Assembly (NCBI RefSeq): GCF_900403705.1 | Contig: NZ_OUNR01000017.1 | Location: 62,001-126,000 of the forward strand | Length of the DNA: 64,000 bases | From: Nitrospira lenta | Lineage (GTDB): Bacteria > Nitrospirota > Nitrospiria > Nitrospirales > Nitrospiraceae | Direction: 5' to 3' | Shown: piece by piece, positions 16,506 to 25,191 of the stretch | Layout: each line of letters starts with the position of its first letter | How positions within the stretch are numbered: position 1 is the first letter of the stretch | Program-made: the position numbers and the translations under genes | Notes under the pieces: model-generated | Seen by the model: the letters and a program-made list of their open reading frames with translations, nothing else | Databases searched by the model: none | What the model was told of the DNA's origin: nothing

Positions 16506-17521
16506 GCCGTCCCTTCTTCCAATCGACGACGATACTGCTCTTCATAATAGCGCTTGAACTCACCCGACTTAATCGGCCGCCACCAAGATTCGTGCTCTTG
16601 ATACCACCTAACCGTTTCACGGAGCCCATCGGCAAACGCCACGGCCGGCTTCCAGCCCAATTCTCGCAAGCGACTGCAATCGACCGCATACCGGCGGTCG
16701 TGGCCGGGACGATCGCTGACATACCGCAATAAACTCTTCGGTTGCCCCAGAGAGTCGAGAATCACCTCCGCCACCGTGAGATTCTCGCGCTCATTCCCTC
16801 CGCCGATATTGTAGGCTGTCCCGGGCTCTCCGTGCAGGAATGCGTGCTCGATCCCCGCGCAGTGATCCTCGACAGCCAGCCAGTCGCGGCATTGGCGGCC
16901 ATCGCCATAGAGCGGAAGGAGCTGCCCATCGATCGCATTCGTCACAAAGAGGGGAATGAATTTCTCCGGATACTGATGAGATCCGTAAGTGTTGCTCCCC
17001 CTGGTCACAACCACGGGAAACTTGTACGTCGTCCAATAGCTGAGCGCGAGCAACTCTCCGCCCGCCTTGCTCGCGGAATAGGGGCTGCGCGGCGCCAGCC
17101 GATCAGTTTCGCTCGATGTCCCGGTTTCGACACTGCCATAGACTTCATCGGTACTGACTTGAAGAAATCGGCGGACCCCTGCCTGGCGGGCCGCTTCCAA
17201 TAACACGCCTGTCCCGACCACATCGGTCCGTGCAAAGCTGCCCGGATCGAGAATAGATCGATCGACGTGCGTTTCCGCAGCACAATTGATGACACCGTCG
17301 ATGCGGTGTGCCTGGAATAGGGATTCCACCAGCGGTTGATCGCAGATATCCCCTTGCACAAATCGGTAGCGGGGATGCTGTTGCACCGATTCAAGGTTGG
17401 TGAGATTCCCGGAATACCGTAAGGCATCGAGATTGACGACCTGATGCTCAGACCGCGTCAGCAATCGCCGAACGAGGTGCGATCCGATAAACCCGGCGCC
17501 GCCGGTGAGCAGAATATTCAT
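16493..17521 (-). CDS. rfbB: dTDP-glucose 4,6-dehydratase
   Basis: RfbB converts dTDP-glucose to dTDP-4-dehydro-6-deoxyglucose. The 342-residue extended SDR carries GGAGFIGSHLVRRL at the N-terminus, STDEVYGSV with the catalytic Asp-Glu pair, and YSASKAGGE (Y-x3-K). WLAVEDHCAGI and YNIGGGNERENL are substrate-domain landmarks. It starts directly after the rfbA stop codon with no gap. Confidence 0.96.
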   Translation of the reverse strand: MNILLTGGAGFIGSHLVRRLLTRSEHQVVNLDALRYSGNLTNLESVQQHPRYRFVQGDICDQPLVESLFQAHRIDGVINCAAETHVDRSILDPGSFARTDVVGTGVLLEAARQAGVRRFLQVSTDEVYGSVETGTSSETDRLAPRSPYSASKAGGELLALSYWTTYKFPVVVTRGSNTYGSHQYPEKFIPLFVTNAIDGQLLPLYGDGRQCRDWLAVEDHCAGIEHAFLHGEPGTAYNIGGGNERENLTVAEVILDSLGQPKSLLRYVSDRPGHDRRYAVDCSRLRELGWKPAVAFADGLRETVRWYQEHESWWRPIKSGEFKRYYEEQYRRRLEEGTACGS

Positions 17522-18256
17522 TCAGCCCTCACGTTTATTCGCTCCAGTCCGACCGACCAATTCATTGGCAAGATGAAGAGACTCGATCGTGCCGGCATCG
17601 GTCCACCAGCCATCGAGCAGATCCCACGTCAGCGTGCCTGCAGCAATGTAGGCGTTATTGACATCGGTAATTTCCAACTCACCTCGCCCTGACGGTTTCA
17701 GCGTTTTGATAATGTCGAAGACCTGCGCATCATAGAAATACAACCCCGTCACCGCATAGGCCGATCGTGGATGGGCCGGCTTTTCTTCGATCTTCACCAC
17801 GCGCTCGCCGTCCAACACCGGCACCCCGAATCGCTGCGGGTCCTTCACTTCTTTCAGGAGAATCTTCGCCCCGATCTTCTGCTGCCGAAAGGCCTCGGCC
17901 GCATAGGCGACATGGCCTTCAATAATATTGTCGCCCAAAATGACACAGATCGGTTCACCATCTGCAAAATGTTCCGCCAACCGGAGGGCGTCGGCAATCC
18001 CGCCTTCCCCTTCTTGATAGGTATAGTTCAGGTGCCTCAGCCCGAATTCCTTGCCATTCCCGAGAAGCTTGAGAAAATCACCGGCATTGTTTCCCCCAGT
18101 GACCAGCATAATGTCTCGAATCCCTGCGTTGACCAACGCCTGGATCGGATAATAGATCATGGGCCGATCGTAAATCGGCAGCAGATGCTTATTCGTCACT
18201 TTCGTGAGGGGCAGGAGTCTGGTTCCCAGCCCACCAGCCAACACAACACCTTTCAC
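17522..18256 (-). CDS. rfbA: Glucose-1-phosphate thymidylyltransferase, short form
   Basis: RfbA joins glucose 1-phosphate and dTTP. The N-terminal LAGGLGTRLLPLTKVTNKHLLPIYDRPM is the classic RmlA signature, although the family more often has RG in place of LG. At 244 residues it is about 45 shorter than E. coli RmlA and ends soon after WTDAGTIESLHLANE, so it lacks the C-terminal helical extension that forms the allosteric site in the long form. The start is a GTG at 18256 with GGGAGGGG 6 nt upstream. It leads rfbA-rfbB-rfbD; the 140-nt gap before it holds no gene and no clear promoter. Confidence 0.92.
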   Translation of the reverse strand: MKGVVLAGGLGTRLLPLTKVTNKHLLPIYDRPMIYYPIQALVNAGIRDIMLVTGGNNAGDFLKLLGNGKEFGLRHLNYTYQEGEGGIADALRLAEHFADGEPICVILGDNIIEGHVAYAAEAFRQQKIGAKILLKEVKDPQRFGVPVLDGERVVKIEEKPAHPRSAYAVTGLYFYDAQVFDIIKTLKPSGRGELEITDVNNAYIAAGTLTWDLLDGWWTDAGTIESLHLANELVGRTGANKREG

Positions 18257-18396
18257 AATCAGCCCCTCCCAATCTGAGCCATCTTCGCCGCCTCCGCCTT
18301 GTTTATATCGGTTGCTACCCGTTAGAACTATAGAGGGAAGAGACTGCTTTTCATATCAGATTTGCATTCAACGATGGCGGCAGGAACGGCACTCGG

Positions 18397-20289
18397 TCAG
18401 GACACTCGTTGAGGAGCGGTCGGGGTAAAGCTGGGAATCCGCTGCCGGAGTTGCAGTAAAAGATCTTCTTCATTCCACTGCAGAAGATTCGCCCCAAGCT
18501 GATCCAACCAGGGGTCGAGATCGGCCTGCGCGAGCGGACAGACCGCACGATTGATCTTCTCATGTGCCGTGGATTCAGTCTGTTCACTTTCATCAAACAA
18601 CTCTTCGTAGAGTTTCTCGCCCGGGCGCAGGCCGGTGAACTGAATATCAATGTCCTTCCCCGGCACCAAGCCGGAAAGCACGATCATGTTCCGAGCCAAA
18701 TCCACAATCTTGATCTGTTCGCCCATATCAAGCACAAACACATCTCCGCCTTGCCCGATCACGCTCGCCTGCAACACCAGCTGCACCGCTTCAGGAATCG
18801 TCATGAAAAATCGTTTGATCTCAGGATCTGTCACCGTGATCGGGCCACCTTTGAGAATCTGCTCCGCAAACAAGGGGACGACACTGCCGTTACTCCCCAA
18901 CACATTCCCAAAGCGCACCACGGTATATTTTGTCCGGCCCCGATGATTGAAGCCTTGGATGACTTGCTCCGCAATGCGCTTGGTCACGCCCATCACACTC
19001 GTGGGATTGACGGCTTTGTCCGTTGAAATCAACACGAACCGATCGACTCCTGCTGTCAATGCCGCTTCAGCGACGATACGGGTACCCAATACATTGTTCC
19101 GGACAGCCTCCTTAGGGTTCAGCTCCATCAACGGCACGTGTTTGTGCGCCGCCGCATGAAACACGAGTTCAGGACCCGTCTGACGAAACACTTCGGCCAC
19201 CCGTTCAGGGACCGTGACATCGCCGATGATTGGAAGGACCCCAACAGTAGGAAAGGTCGCGCGCAACTCTAACAACAGGGCATGAAGGGAATTCTCATAG
19301 CGTTCAAACAGCACCAGCGACTCCGGCCGATAGGATGCGATCTGACGGCACAACTCCGATCCGATCGATCCTCCTGCTCCCGTAACCAATACCGTCTTCC
19401 CTTCGATCAGCGGATGCAATTCCTGTCGATCGGTCTGAATCGGTTCCCGTTGCAGCAAATCCTCCAGACGCATGGGCCTGACCTGCTGCAACGACACGGG
19501 ATCTCCCAGCAACTGCCTCACATTGGGCAAAATCTTGATCGGCGCCGTACAGCCCTCTGACGCGGCAAGGATTCGCTGTTTCGAAGCGGTTGACGCAGAG
19601 GGCAGGGCCACAATAATTTCGTGTGCCTCCAAACGATCCGCAATGGACTTGATCTCCTCGATGGTTCCAACCACGGGAATCCCGTGAATCTTCATCTTTC
19701 GCTTCACGGGATCATCGTCGATGAATCCTACCGGACGGCTGTTGAAGCTGGGGTCAGACAACATGTCTCTGGCCAACAGTTCTCCGGCATGGCCGGCGCC
19801 GACGATGAGCACTCGGCGGACCGTCGGCGCCACGATTTGAAGCCACTCCCGAAACCAGCGCACCGCCAATCGAATCCCCGCAATATAGAATCCGCTTAGG
19901 AGCCCGGTCAGAATGATGATCGAACGTGGATACTCAGGCCACCCCAACCCCACATGAAATATTAGAAAGAAGGCGACAGATCCTGTCAGCGTCGCCCAAA
20001 ATATCCGCCCCAAGTCATGCAGCCCAACATAGCGCCACAATCCACGCTGAATCCCGAACACCCGCAGCCCACCCCAGTAGATCACCAAGACAGCCGGCAG
20101 ATAGCGCCACATCATCTGGTCAAATGGCGCATGAATATCGCCCTCGAACCGCAATACGAACGCAGTCAGATGCGCCGCCACAATTAGCCCCAGATGAGTG
20201 GCGACAACAAGAAGCGAGCGAAACCGCATGACCAGTTGGCCATACTTTCCCGCAACTGTATGAAAGACCCGCGTCGCAATGCGTCTCAC
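18397..20289 (-). CDS. Membrane-bound nucleoside-diphosphate-sugar 4,6-dehydratase (WbpM/CapD/PglF type)
   Basis: The 630-residue protein starts with about four membrane helices (residues 24-145), followed by a CoA-binding-like Rossmann domain (about 155-270, LIVGAGHAGELL). The catalytic SDR domain spans about 295-580 (VLVTGAGGSIGSELCRQ). Instead of the usual Y-x3-K it has TSVMGVTKR, the Met-x3-Lys form known for WbpM and PglF, with ISTDKA upstream. These enzymes convert UDP-GlcNAc to the 4-keto-6-deoxy sugar, the entry to QuiNAc, FucNAc or bacillosamine. The start is a GTG at 20289. It is the last gene of the long polysaccharide operon and probably makes the precursor used by the PglC-type transferase at 27.2 kb. 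Confidence 0.92.
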   Translation of the reverse strand: MRRIATRVFHTVAGKYGQLVMRFRSLLVVATHLGLIVAAHLTAFVLRFEGDIHAPFDQMMWRYLPAVLVIYWGGLRVFGIQRGLWRYVGLHDLGRIFWATLTGSVAFFLIFHVGLGWPEYPRSIIILTGLLSGFYIAGIRLAVRWFREWLQIVAPTVRRVLIVGAGHAGELLARDMLSDPSFNSRPVGFIDDDPVKRKMKIHGIPVVGTIEEIKSIADRLEAHEIIVALPSASTASKQRILAASEGCTAPIKILPNVRQLLGDPVSLQQVRPMRLEDLLQREPIQTDRQELHPLIEGKTVLVTGAGGSIGSELCRQIASYRPESLVLFERYENSLHALLLELRATFPTVGVLPIIGDVTVPERVAEVFRQTGPELVFHAAAHKHVPLMELNPKEAVRNNVLGTRIVAEAALTAGVDRFVLISTDKAVNPTSVMGVTKRIAEQVIQGFNHRGRTKYTVVRFGNVLGSNGSVVPLFAEQILKGGPITVTDPEIKRFFMTIPEAVQLVLQASVIGQGGDVFVLDMGEQIKIVDLARNMIVLSGLVPGKDIDIQFTGLRPGEKLYEELFDESEQTESTAHEKINRAVCPLAQADLDPWLDQLGANLLQWNEEDLLLQLRQRIPSFTPTAPQRVS

Positions 20290-20297
20290 GCTACTCC

Positions 20298-21431
20298 CTA
20301 CACCCTCTCACTTTCGACAGGCTGCGGTGAACGGGCTTCCTGGTGGCCCAGCATACGCGCTGCGGCCTCAATCACTCGATGGATCGATAGCAGCTGCAGG
20401 CAATCGCTCACACTGTCGACGTGGCGCCCGCAGCCTTCGTGAAGGCATGGCACACAAGCGCCTTCGCCCTGCAATACAGCGACATTGCCTTGCCGTTGCG
20501 ACCCCACCTTCTTCCAAGGACTTAGGGACTCGGCAGGCCACGCCTTCGGCCAAGGCCCCCACTTGACCGGATTCGAGGGGCCAAACAAGGCAATAGTCGG
20601 CACTCCAAGCGCCGCGGCCATATGAGTTACGGCGGTATCAGTCCCGACATACAATGCCGCCCGACTCAGTATGACCCCCAGCGCACGCACCGTGACCTGG
20701 CCGGTTAGATCAATAACATCGGACGGGAGCCCTTCCAATATTCGGGCAACCGTACCACGCTCATCTGCCGAAGGCCCTCCCACCACAACGACTTTTACCC
20801 CATGGTCCCCGAGCCATCTGCCTAGCATCGCCCATCCGGATGGAGTCCAAGCCTTATAGACAAACTTAGGAGTCACATGAAGAACAGCATAGCGCTCGCT
20901 CACCTCCAGACTCGGAAATACCGCTCGCGCAGCCGCCACATCTTCAGGTGCCCATGAAACAATCGGAGTTGGGATGGCAGACACTCCGAGCGACTTGAGT
21001 AACCGCAGATTCATAACCACCGTGTGCGTATCGTGATTGTCGAACGACTCCTGACCGCCAAGCAACAATCGCTTCCACCACGACTTCCGTTCAGGAGTGA
21101 CGGCCGCCACCGAATGACGGCCGGCCGCCCAGGCATAAAACACCGGCCGATCACCGGGTAGAACCGACAAGCCAAGATCATAGTGGCGCCAAATCTTCGC
21201 CAACACTCCCAACGATGCCCATACAGAAGCTCTAGTGGATAGGGTCCACACGCGGCGGATGTCGGGATTGGCGGCGACCACGTCCTCCGTCCCGCTGAAC
21301 ACCAGCATATCGATCACGGCATGAGGGGCCGCGGCCTTTAACGAACGGACGACCGGTGTGGTTAGTAACACATCACCGATTCGCCTCGTGCACACCACCA
21401 GCACACTTTCATACGGCTTTTTCACCGCCAC
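20298..21431 (-). CDS. Glycosyltransferase family 9 (heptosyltransferase-like)
   Basis: The 377-residue protein matches the ADP-heptose transferase fold. The N-terminal CTRRIGDVLLTTPVVRSLK is the GT9 acceptor-side motif, and the C-terminal TDTAVTHMAAALGVPTIALFGPSNPVKWGPWP is the donor-binding signature. A Cys-rich stretch (ACVPCLHEGCG) near the C-terminus is common in this family. It lies 3 nt downstream of a GT4 gene. Being in the polysaccharide operon rather than with the core heptosyltransferases, its donor may not be a heptose. Confidence 0.87.
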   Translation of the reverse strand: MAVKKPYESVLVVCTRRIGDVLLTTPVVRSLKAAAPHAVIDMLVFSGTEDVVAANPDIRRVWTLSTRASVWASLGVLAKIWRHYDLGLSVLPGDRPVFYAWAAGRHSVAAVTPERKSWWKRLLLGGQESFDNHDTHTVVMNLRLLKSLGVSAIPTPIVSWAPEDVAAARAVFPSLEVSERYAVLHVTPKFVYKAWTPSGWAMLGRWLGDHGVKVVVVGGPSADERGTVARILEGLPSDVIDLTGQVTVRALGVILSRAALYVGTDTAVTHMAAALGVPTIALFGPSNPVKWGPWPKAWPAESLSPWKKVGSQRQGNVAVLQGEGACVPCLHEGCGRHVDSVSDCLQLLSIHRVIEAAARMLGHQEARSPQPVESERV

Positions 21432-21434
21432 CTG

Positions 21435-22664
21435 CTATTGAATCGTTGTCGAGCAACCGTAAGCTCCTTTGACCGTTCCCGCAACTGGCCTATTCACACG
21501 CCTCAACTGAATGACGTCTTGGTAAGCTGCCGCAGTCACCGCTGCGGTCTGCTCCCAGGTGAGCTGCCGCATCAAGCGCTGTCCCTTCTCCGCCACCTGC
21601 TGCCGAACCTGACCGTTCATAAGGGTGAGCAACGCTGAGGCAATCTCCTCCGGGTCCTGAGGGTTCGAGAGAATCACCGCCTCTCCCTGTCGAATCAATT
21701 CGGCAGTCCCATTATATGTCGATGAACTCATCACGGTGGCCACTCCAGCCGCCATGGCTTCTAGCGGGGCAAGCGGACAGGGGTCCGCTAAGGTCGGCAG
21801 CACGTACACATCCGCGATCGAATAGATCCGTTCAATCCCGTCGACCAACCCCAAAAACCGAACCTCGGAACCCAACTGCAATCTATCGACAAGCTTCCTG
21901 TACGACGCGATTCGCTCCCCCCCTCCACCGGCAATAAGCAACTTGAACCGCGCACGCGGCACCTTGGCGAGTCCTTGCAGCAGCACATCCAATCCCTTCC
22001 GCTTGAACTCCGTTCCGACAAACAAGACCACGAGGTCATCGACTCCAATATCCCACTGAGCTCGCCTCTCATTTCGATCGTGCTTCGTCGCAATCCCAGT
22101 TGCCGGAGGGACCTCCACTCCGGTGTAGGCGAGCCTGAACCGCTCATCCGGAAGAGGATACTGAGCCTGGACATTTCGTTTGACCTGCTCCGACACGGCG
22201 ATCACGACACGCGCTGGATTATCAGAAAACTGCTCCCGTTCCAACCATAACCACGCGAGCTTGCGAGGGCTCATCGTTAGCCAGCCCAGTATCCGTTTCC
22301 ACGGTTTCTCTGCGGCAAGACCGGAGGACTTGAAACACGGCGATTGCACCGTCATCACATCAAAAGACGACACCTTTTCGAACGAATGCACCACATCAAA
22401 CCCGTGCCCCACCGCCCGGCGACACGCATAGGAGAAAAACAGCTGATTCAACCAAGCCGGTTTGCGACACACTCTGGGAATCTTGTGGAACGTAATGGGC
22501 TCGGGCCCGTCGAACGCCCACTCATGCGCGAACACATGCACCTCATGGCTGACCGCCAAGCGTCGCACGACTTCCATCGCATACTTTTCCGCGCCCCCGG
22601 TGCGCAGAAACCGTTTGATCAGTACGGCAACTTTGAGCCGTGGGCAGAGAGTTGCCAATGCCAC
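21435..22664 (-). CDS. Glycosyltransferase family 4, WaaG-like
   Basis: The product (409 residues at most) has the two-Rossmann GT-B fold: N-terminal RFLRTGGAEKYAMEVVRRL and the C-terminal donor site VLFVGTEFKRKGLDVLLQGL ... VLPTLADPCPLAPLEAMAAG, with the E-x7-E-type motif altered to PCPLAPLEAM. It most resembles the LPS core glucosyltransferase WaaG. The annotated first codon is a GTG directly abutting AGGAG; the TTG two codons later (22658) has better spacing and may be the true start. Donor and acceptor cannot be told from sequence. Confidence 0.87.
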   Translation of the reverse strand: MALATLCPRLKVAVLIKRFLRTGGAEKYAMEVVRRLAVSHEVHVFAHEWAFDGPEPITFHKIPRVCRKPAWLNQLFFSYACRRAVGHGFDVVHSFEKVSSFDVMTVQSPCFKSSGLAAEKPWKRILGWLTMSPRKLAWLWLEREQFSDNPARVVIAVSEQVKRNVQAQYPLPDERFRLAYTGVEVPPATGIATKHDRNERRAQWDIGVDDLVVLFVGTEFKRKGLDVLLQGLAKVPRARFKLLIAGGGGERIASYRKLVDRLQLGSEVRFLGLVDGIERIYSIADVYVLPTLADPCPLAPLEAMAAGVATVMSSSTYNGTAELIRQGEAVILSNPQDPEEIASALLTLMNGQVRQQVAEKGQRLMRQLTWEQTAAVTAAAYQDVIQLRRVNRPVAGTVKGAYGCSTTIQ

Positions 22665-22667
22665 CTC

Positions 22668-23564
22668 CTACACCGGACACTTTCGAAGGAACACCAGCAT
22701 GTCATGCCCTTTGCCGAACAGGCGTGCCGGCATCGCCAGCATTTCTGCTGCAATTTTGAGCAATCGATACATGACCCTGCCGGTTTCATGAGACTCCGAT
22801 AGCGACACACGCCTCGTTTCGCTCCGCTCGATTTCGAATCCACACCGCCCCGCCAGCATGGCCAGCGACAACGGATTGAAAAAGCTGATATGGCCGCCGT
22901 GCGCCGCCACCTGAAAATATCCCCAGCGGGCGCCAATTAACCGGACCGTCCAACTCACGCCATTGCCCGTTCCCACGACGAGCATGCCATTCGGCTTGAG
23001 TATCCGCCCAACCTCTTTCAACAATGCGCCTGGATCCGGAAGATGCTCGATCACCTCCATCAAGGTCACCGCATCGAAGCTCGATGCCGGAAAGCGTGCC
23101 GCTTCAAGATACCCATGAAAGACTTTCAACCCTGTGCTCTGGGCAAACTCCGCCGCTTGCGCCGCAGGCTCGACCCCTTCGGCGCCAAACCCGTGCGTCA
23201 TCGCGCTTCGAAGCAACGCCCCGCTGGAACACCCGATATCGAGAAGCCTGACATCCGTTCCCGGCTCGGAACGAATTAGAGTTCGCAGCACCCCGAACAA
23301 CTTGGCGGCCCGCGCGTCGTGCCTGCGCTGCGAGCGCAGAGGCGGAAGGGTCCCTCTCGGCGTATCGAACTCTTTCATCGAACCGGTATAGGCTACCGCT
23401 GTAATTTGACTGACAAGCTGGCCACAGGCCTGGCAGCGCCGCAACGGCCCTTCCGGCAAGACAATCGATGTATCTACCAATGCCTCCGAGCACCCGACCG
23501 GACAGTATTCGATCAACCGCCCGCGGACAACCGGACCGGCATCATCCCCTTCGCGATCGCTCAT
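22668..23564 (-). CDS. SAM-dependent methyltransferase with N-terminal zinc-ribbon-like segment
   Basis: I start at the ATG at 23564 because it overlaps the preceding stop as ATGA, giving 298 residues. The N-terminus has two cysteine pairs (EYCPVGC and RCQACGQ), which look like a small zinc-binding knuckle. A class I methyltransferase domain follows (RLLDIGCSSGALLRSA, then DAVTLMEVIEHLPDPGALL). This layout is seen in methyltransferases of sugar and surface-glycan clusters. A hydrophobic stretch near the C-terminus (LLKIAAEMLAMPARLF) may contact the membrane. The target is unknown. Confidence 0.82.
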   Translation of the reverse strand: MSDREGDDAGPVVRGRLIEYCPVGCSEALVDTSIVLPEGPLRRCQACGQLVSQITAVAYTGSMKEFDTPRGTLPPLRSQRRHDARAAKLFGVLRTLIRSEPGTDVRLLDIGCSSGALLRSAMTHGFGAEGVEPAAQAAEFAQSTGLKVFHGYLEAARFPASSFDAVTLMEVIEHLPDPGALLKEVGRILKPNGMLVVGTGNGVSWTVRLIGARWGYFQVAAHGGHISFFNPLSLAMLAGRCGFEIERSETRRVSLSESHETGRVMYRLLKIAAEMLAMPARLFGKGHDMLVFLRKCPV

Positions 23565-24382
23565 TTTACCTCCATCAGATACCGACTGAGCCCGACAACC
23601 GCTTCTGTCGCCTGCGTTCGCAAGACCTGATCCAATCGCGCCCGGTTCTCCTCCAATCGGCTTCGCGCCTGCTCTTGATGCCACAAATGAAACACCGGCG
23701 CGGCATAGCGCGCAGACTTGTGTTTGACGCCGATCCGTAATAGCCGAATCACCAAATCAGAATCCTCCAGCCCCCAGCCTTCATACGACTCATCCAGGCC
23801 GTTCACCCGCAAGAGATCCTTCCGCCAGACCGACAGATTGCAGGTCTTCATCCCTTCCCATCGGCGAGGCGCCCACTTGCGAAACGCGCCATCCGGCAAT
23901 GACAAGAGCGGCAGGAGGCGATTGATATCGCGACCGGCCCAGGCCTGAACCCACCGGACCCATGACCATTGATGAACAGGAAGAGGCTCGCGCAGAACTC
24001 GCTGCGTATAACCGGCGGACAACAGGACCCGATTCGCGCCGAGAAAATAGTCCGGCTCCGCCAAGCGCTTGTGCGCCCGAACAAACTGCCGGGACGGAAT
24101 ACAATCCCCGTCAGTAAAGATAAGATAGTCTGCGGTCGTCGCGGCGACGGCTCGATTGCGAATGGCCGCGGCACGAAAGCCTCGGTCCTCCTGCCACACA
24201 TGGCGAACCGAATACGTGCTCCGACGCTGATACTCCTGAATGACCGCAGCGGTCTCGGATGTCGACCCGTCATCGGCCACTACAAGCTCAAAGTCCTGAT
24301 CGGTCTGCGCCTCAAATCCCGCCAAGACCGCACTCAAGGCATCGGGACGATTATAGGTCGTGACAATGACCGCCGTGTTCAT
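23561..24382 (-). CDS. Glycosyltransferase family 2
   Basis: A 273-residue GT-A glycosyltransferase. The N-terminal VIVTTYNRPDALSAVLAGF and ELVVADDGSTSETA are the nucleotide-binding signature, IFTDGDCIPS holds the D-x-D metal site, and NLSVWRKDLLRVNGLDESYEGWGLEDSDLVIRL is the galactosyltransferase-type C-terminal domain. It overlaps both neighbours by 4 bp (ATGA), so it is translationally coupled. It probably adds one sugar in the O-antigen or outer core. Confidence 0.88.
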   Translation of the reverse strand: MNTAVIVTTYNRPDALSAVLAGFEAQTDQDFELVVADDGSTSETAAVIQEYQRRSTYSVRHVWQEDRGFRAAAIRNRAVAATTADYLIFTDGDCIPSRQFVRAHKRLAEPDYFLGANRVLLSAGYTQRVLREPLPVHQWSWVRWVQAWAGRDINRLLPLLSLPDGAFRKWAPRRWEGMKTCNLSVWRKDLLRVNGLDESYEGWGLEDSDLVIRLLRIGVKHKSARYAAPVFHLWHQEQARSRLEENRARLDQVLRTQATEAVVGLSRYLMEVK

Positions 24383-25182
24383 GCCGATGGAGACCCGCCG
24401 GGCCGGCGCAGCGGAGCCTGCGTGGGCAACGGCCAGGATTCTTGTTCCTCATACCGCTTCGCATAGCGGTAAAACGTGCCTTCGAAATTCCCAAGCGCAA
24501 TCACAAAACCAGGCCAGCCGTCCAGGAACCCCTTCTTAAATATATAATGCTTGATGAACGACCAAAGGCCATGCGCCAAGGCTTGCCCCATCGACACGCG
24601 CTTGCCTGCGATCTTCAACACCCCGAGCGTGGAATAGCGATTCGCCTTCTTGAGCACTTCTTCGAAGTTTCTGAACGGAACCTGCCAGATCGCATGCTGC
24701 AATCGTCCCACCGGTTTTGACGTGAGCAATTCATAGCCTTCATGAACCGGAGACTCCACATATTTCATCGCACTCTTGCGAAAGAATTGCGGCTGTCTGA
24801 AATTTGGATACCAGCCGGAGTGCGTGACCCATTGCCCCATGAAATAATTCCGCCGAGGCACGAGGTAGGCATCATGCGCGGGTGACCCGGCCAGCAACGC
24901 CACAATTTCATCCCGAACTTCCGGCGTACACTGTTCATCAGTGTCGATACTCACAATCCACTCATGTGTACAAGCGGCGATAGCGCGATTGCGCAAATGA
25001 CCGAATCCTTCAAACGGAATCTGGACGACCCGCGCCCCCATGTCAGCCGCGATCCGATCCGTTCCGTCCGTGCTGGCCGAATCCGCTAAAATAATTTCGT
25101 CCGCCCATAGGACACTATTAATCGTGGCCGCGATTTTGCCGGCTTCGTTATAGGCAATGATGTAAACAGAAACTTTTTGCAT
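24379..25182 (-). CDS. Glycosyltransferase family 2, WaaE/KdtX-like
   Basis: A 267-residue protein with YIIAYNEAGKIAATINSVL, EIILADSASTDGTDRIA and the D-x-D region VSIDTDEQCTPEV. RKSAMKYVESPVHEGYEL closely recalls the beta-1,4-glucosyltransferases of LPS core synthesis (WaaE/KdtX group). The C-terminal part contains an amphipathic segment (HYIFKKGFLDGWPGFVIALGNFEGTF region) that may sit on the membrane. ATGA overlap with the downstream gene. Confidence 0.87.
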   Translation of the reverse strand: MQKVSVYIIAYNEAGKIAATINSVLWADEIILADSASTDGTDRIAADMGARVVQIPFEGFGHLRNRAIAACTHEWIVSIDTDEQCTPEVRDEIVALLAGSPAHDAYLVPRRNYFMGQWVTHSGWYPNFRQPQFFRKSAMKYVESPVHEGYELLTSKPVGRLQHAIWQVPFRNFEEVLKKANRYSTLGVLKIAGKRVSMGQALAHGLWSFIKHYIFKKGFLDGWPGFVIALGNFEGTFYRYAKRYEEQESWPLPTQAPLRRPGGSPSA

Positions 25183-25191
25183 GTCGTCTTT

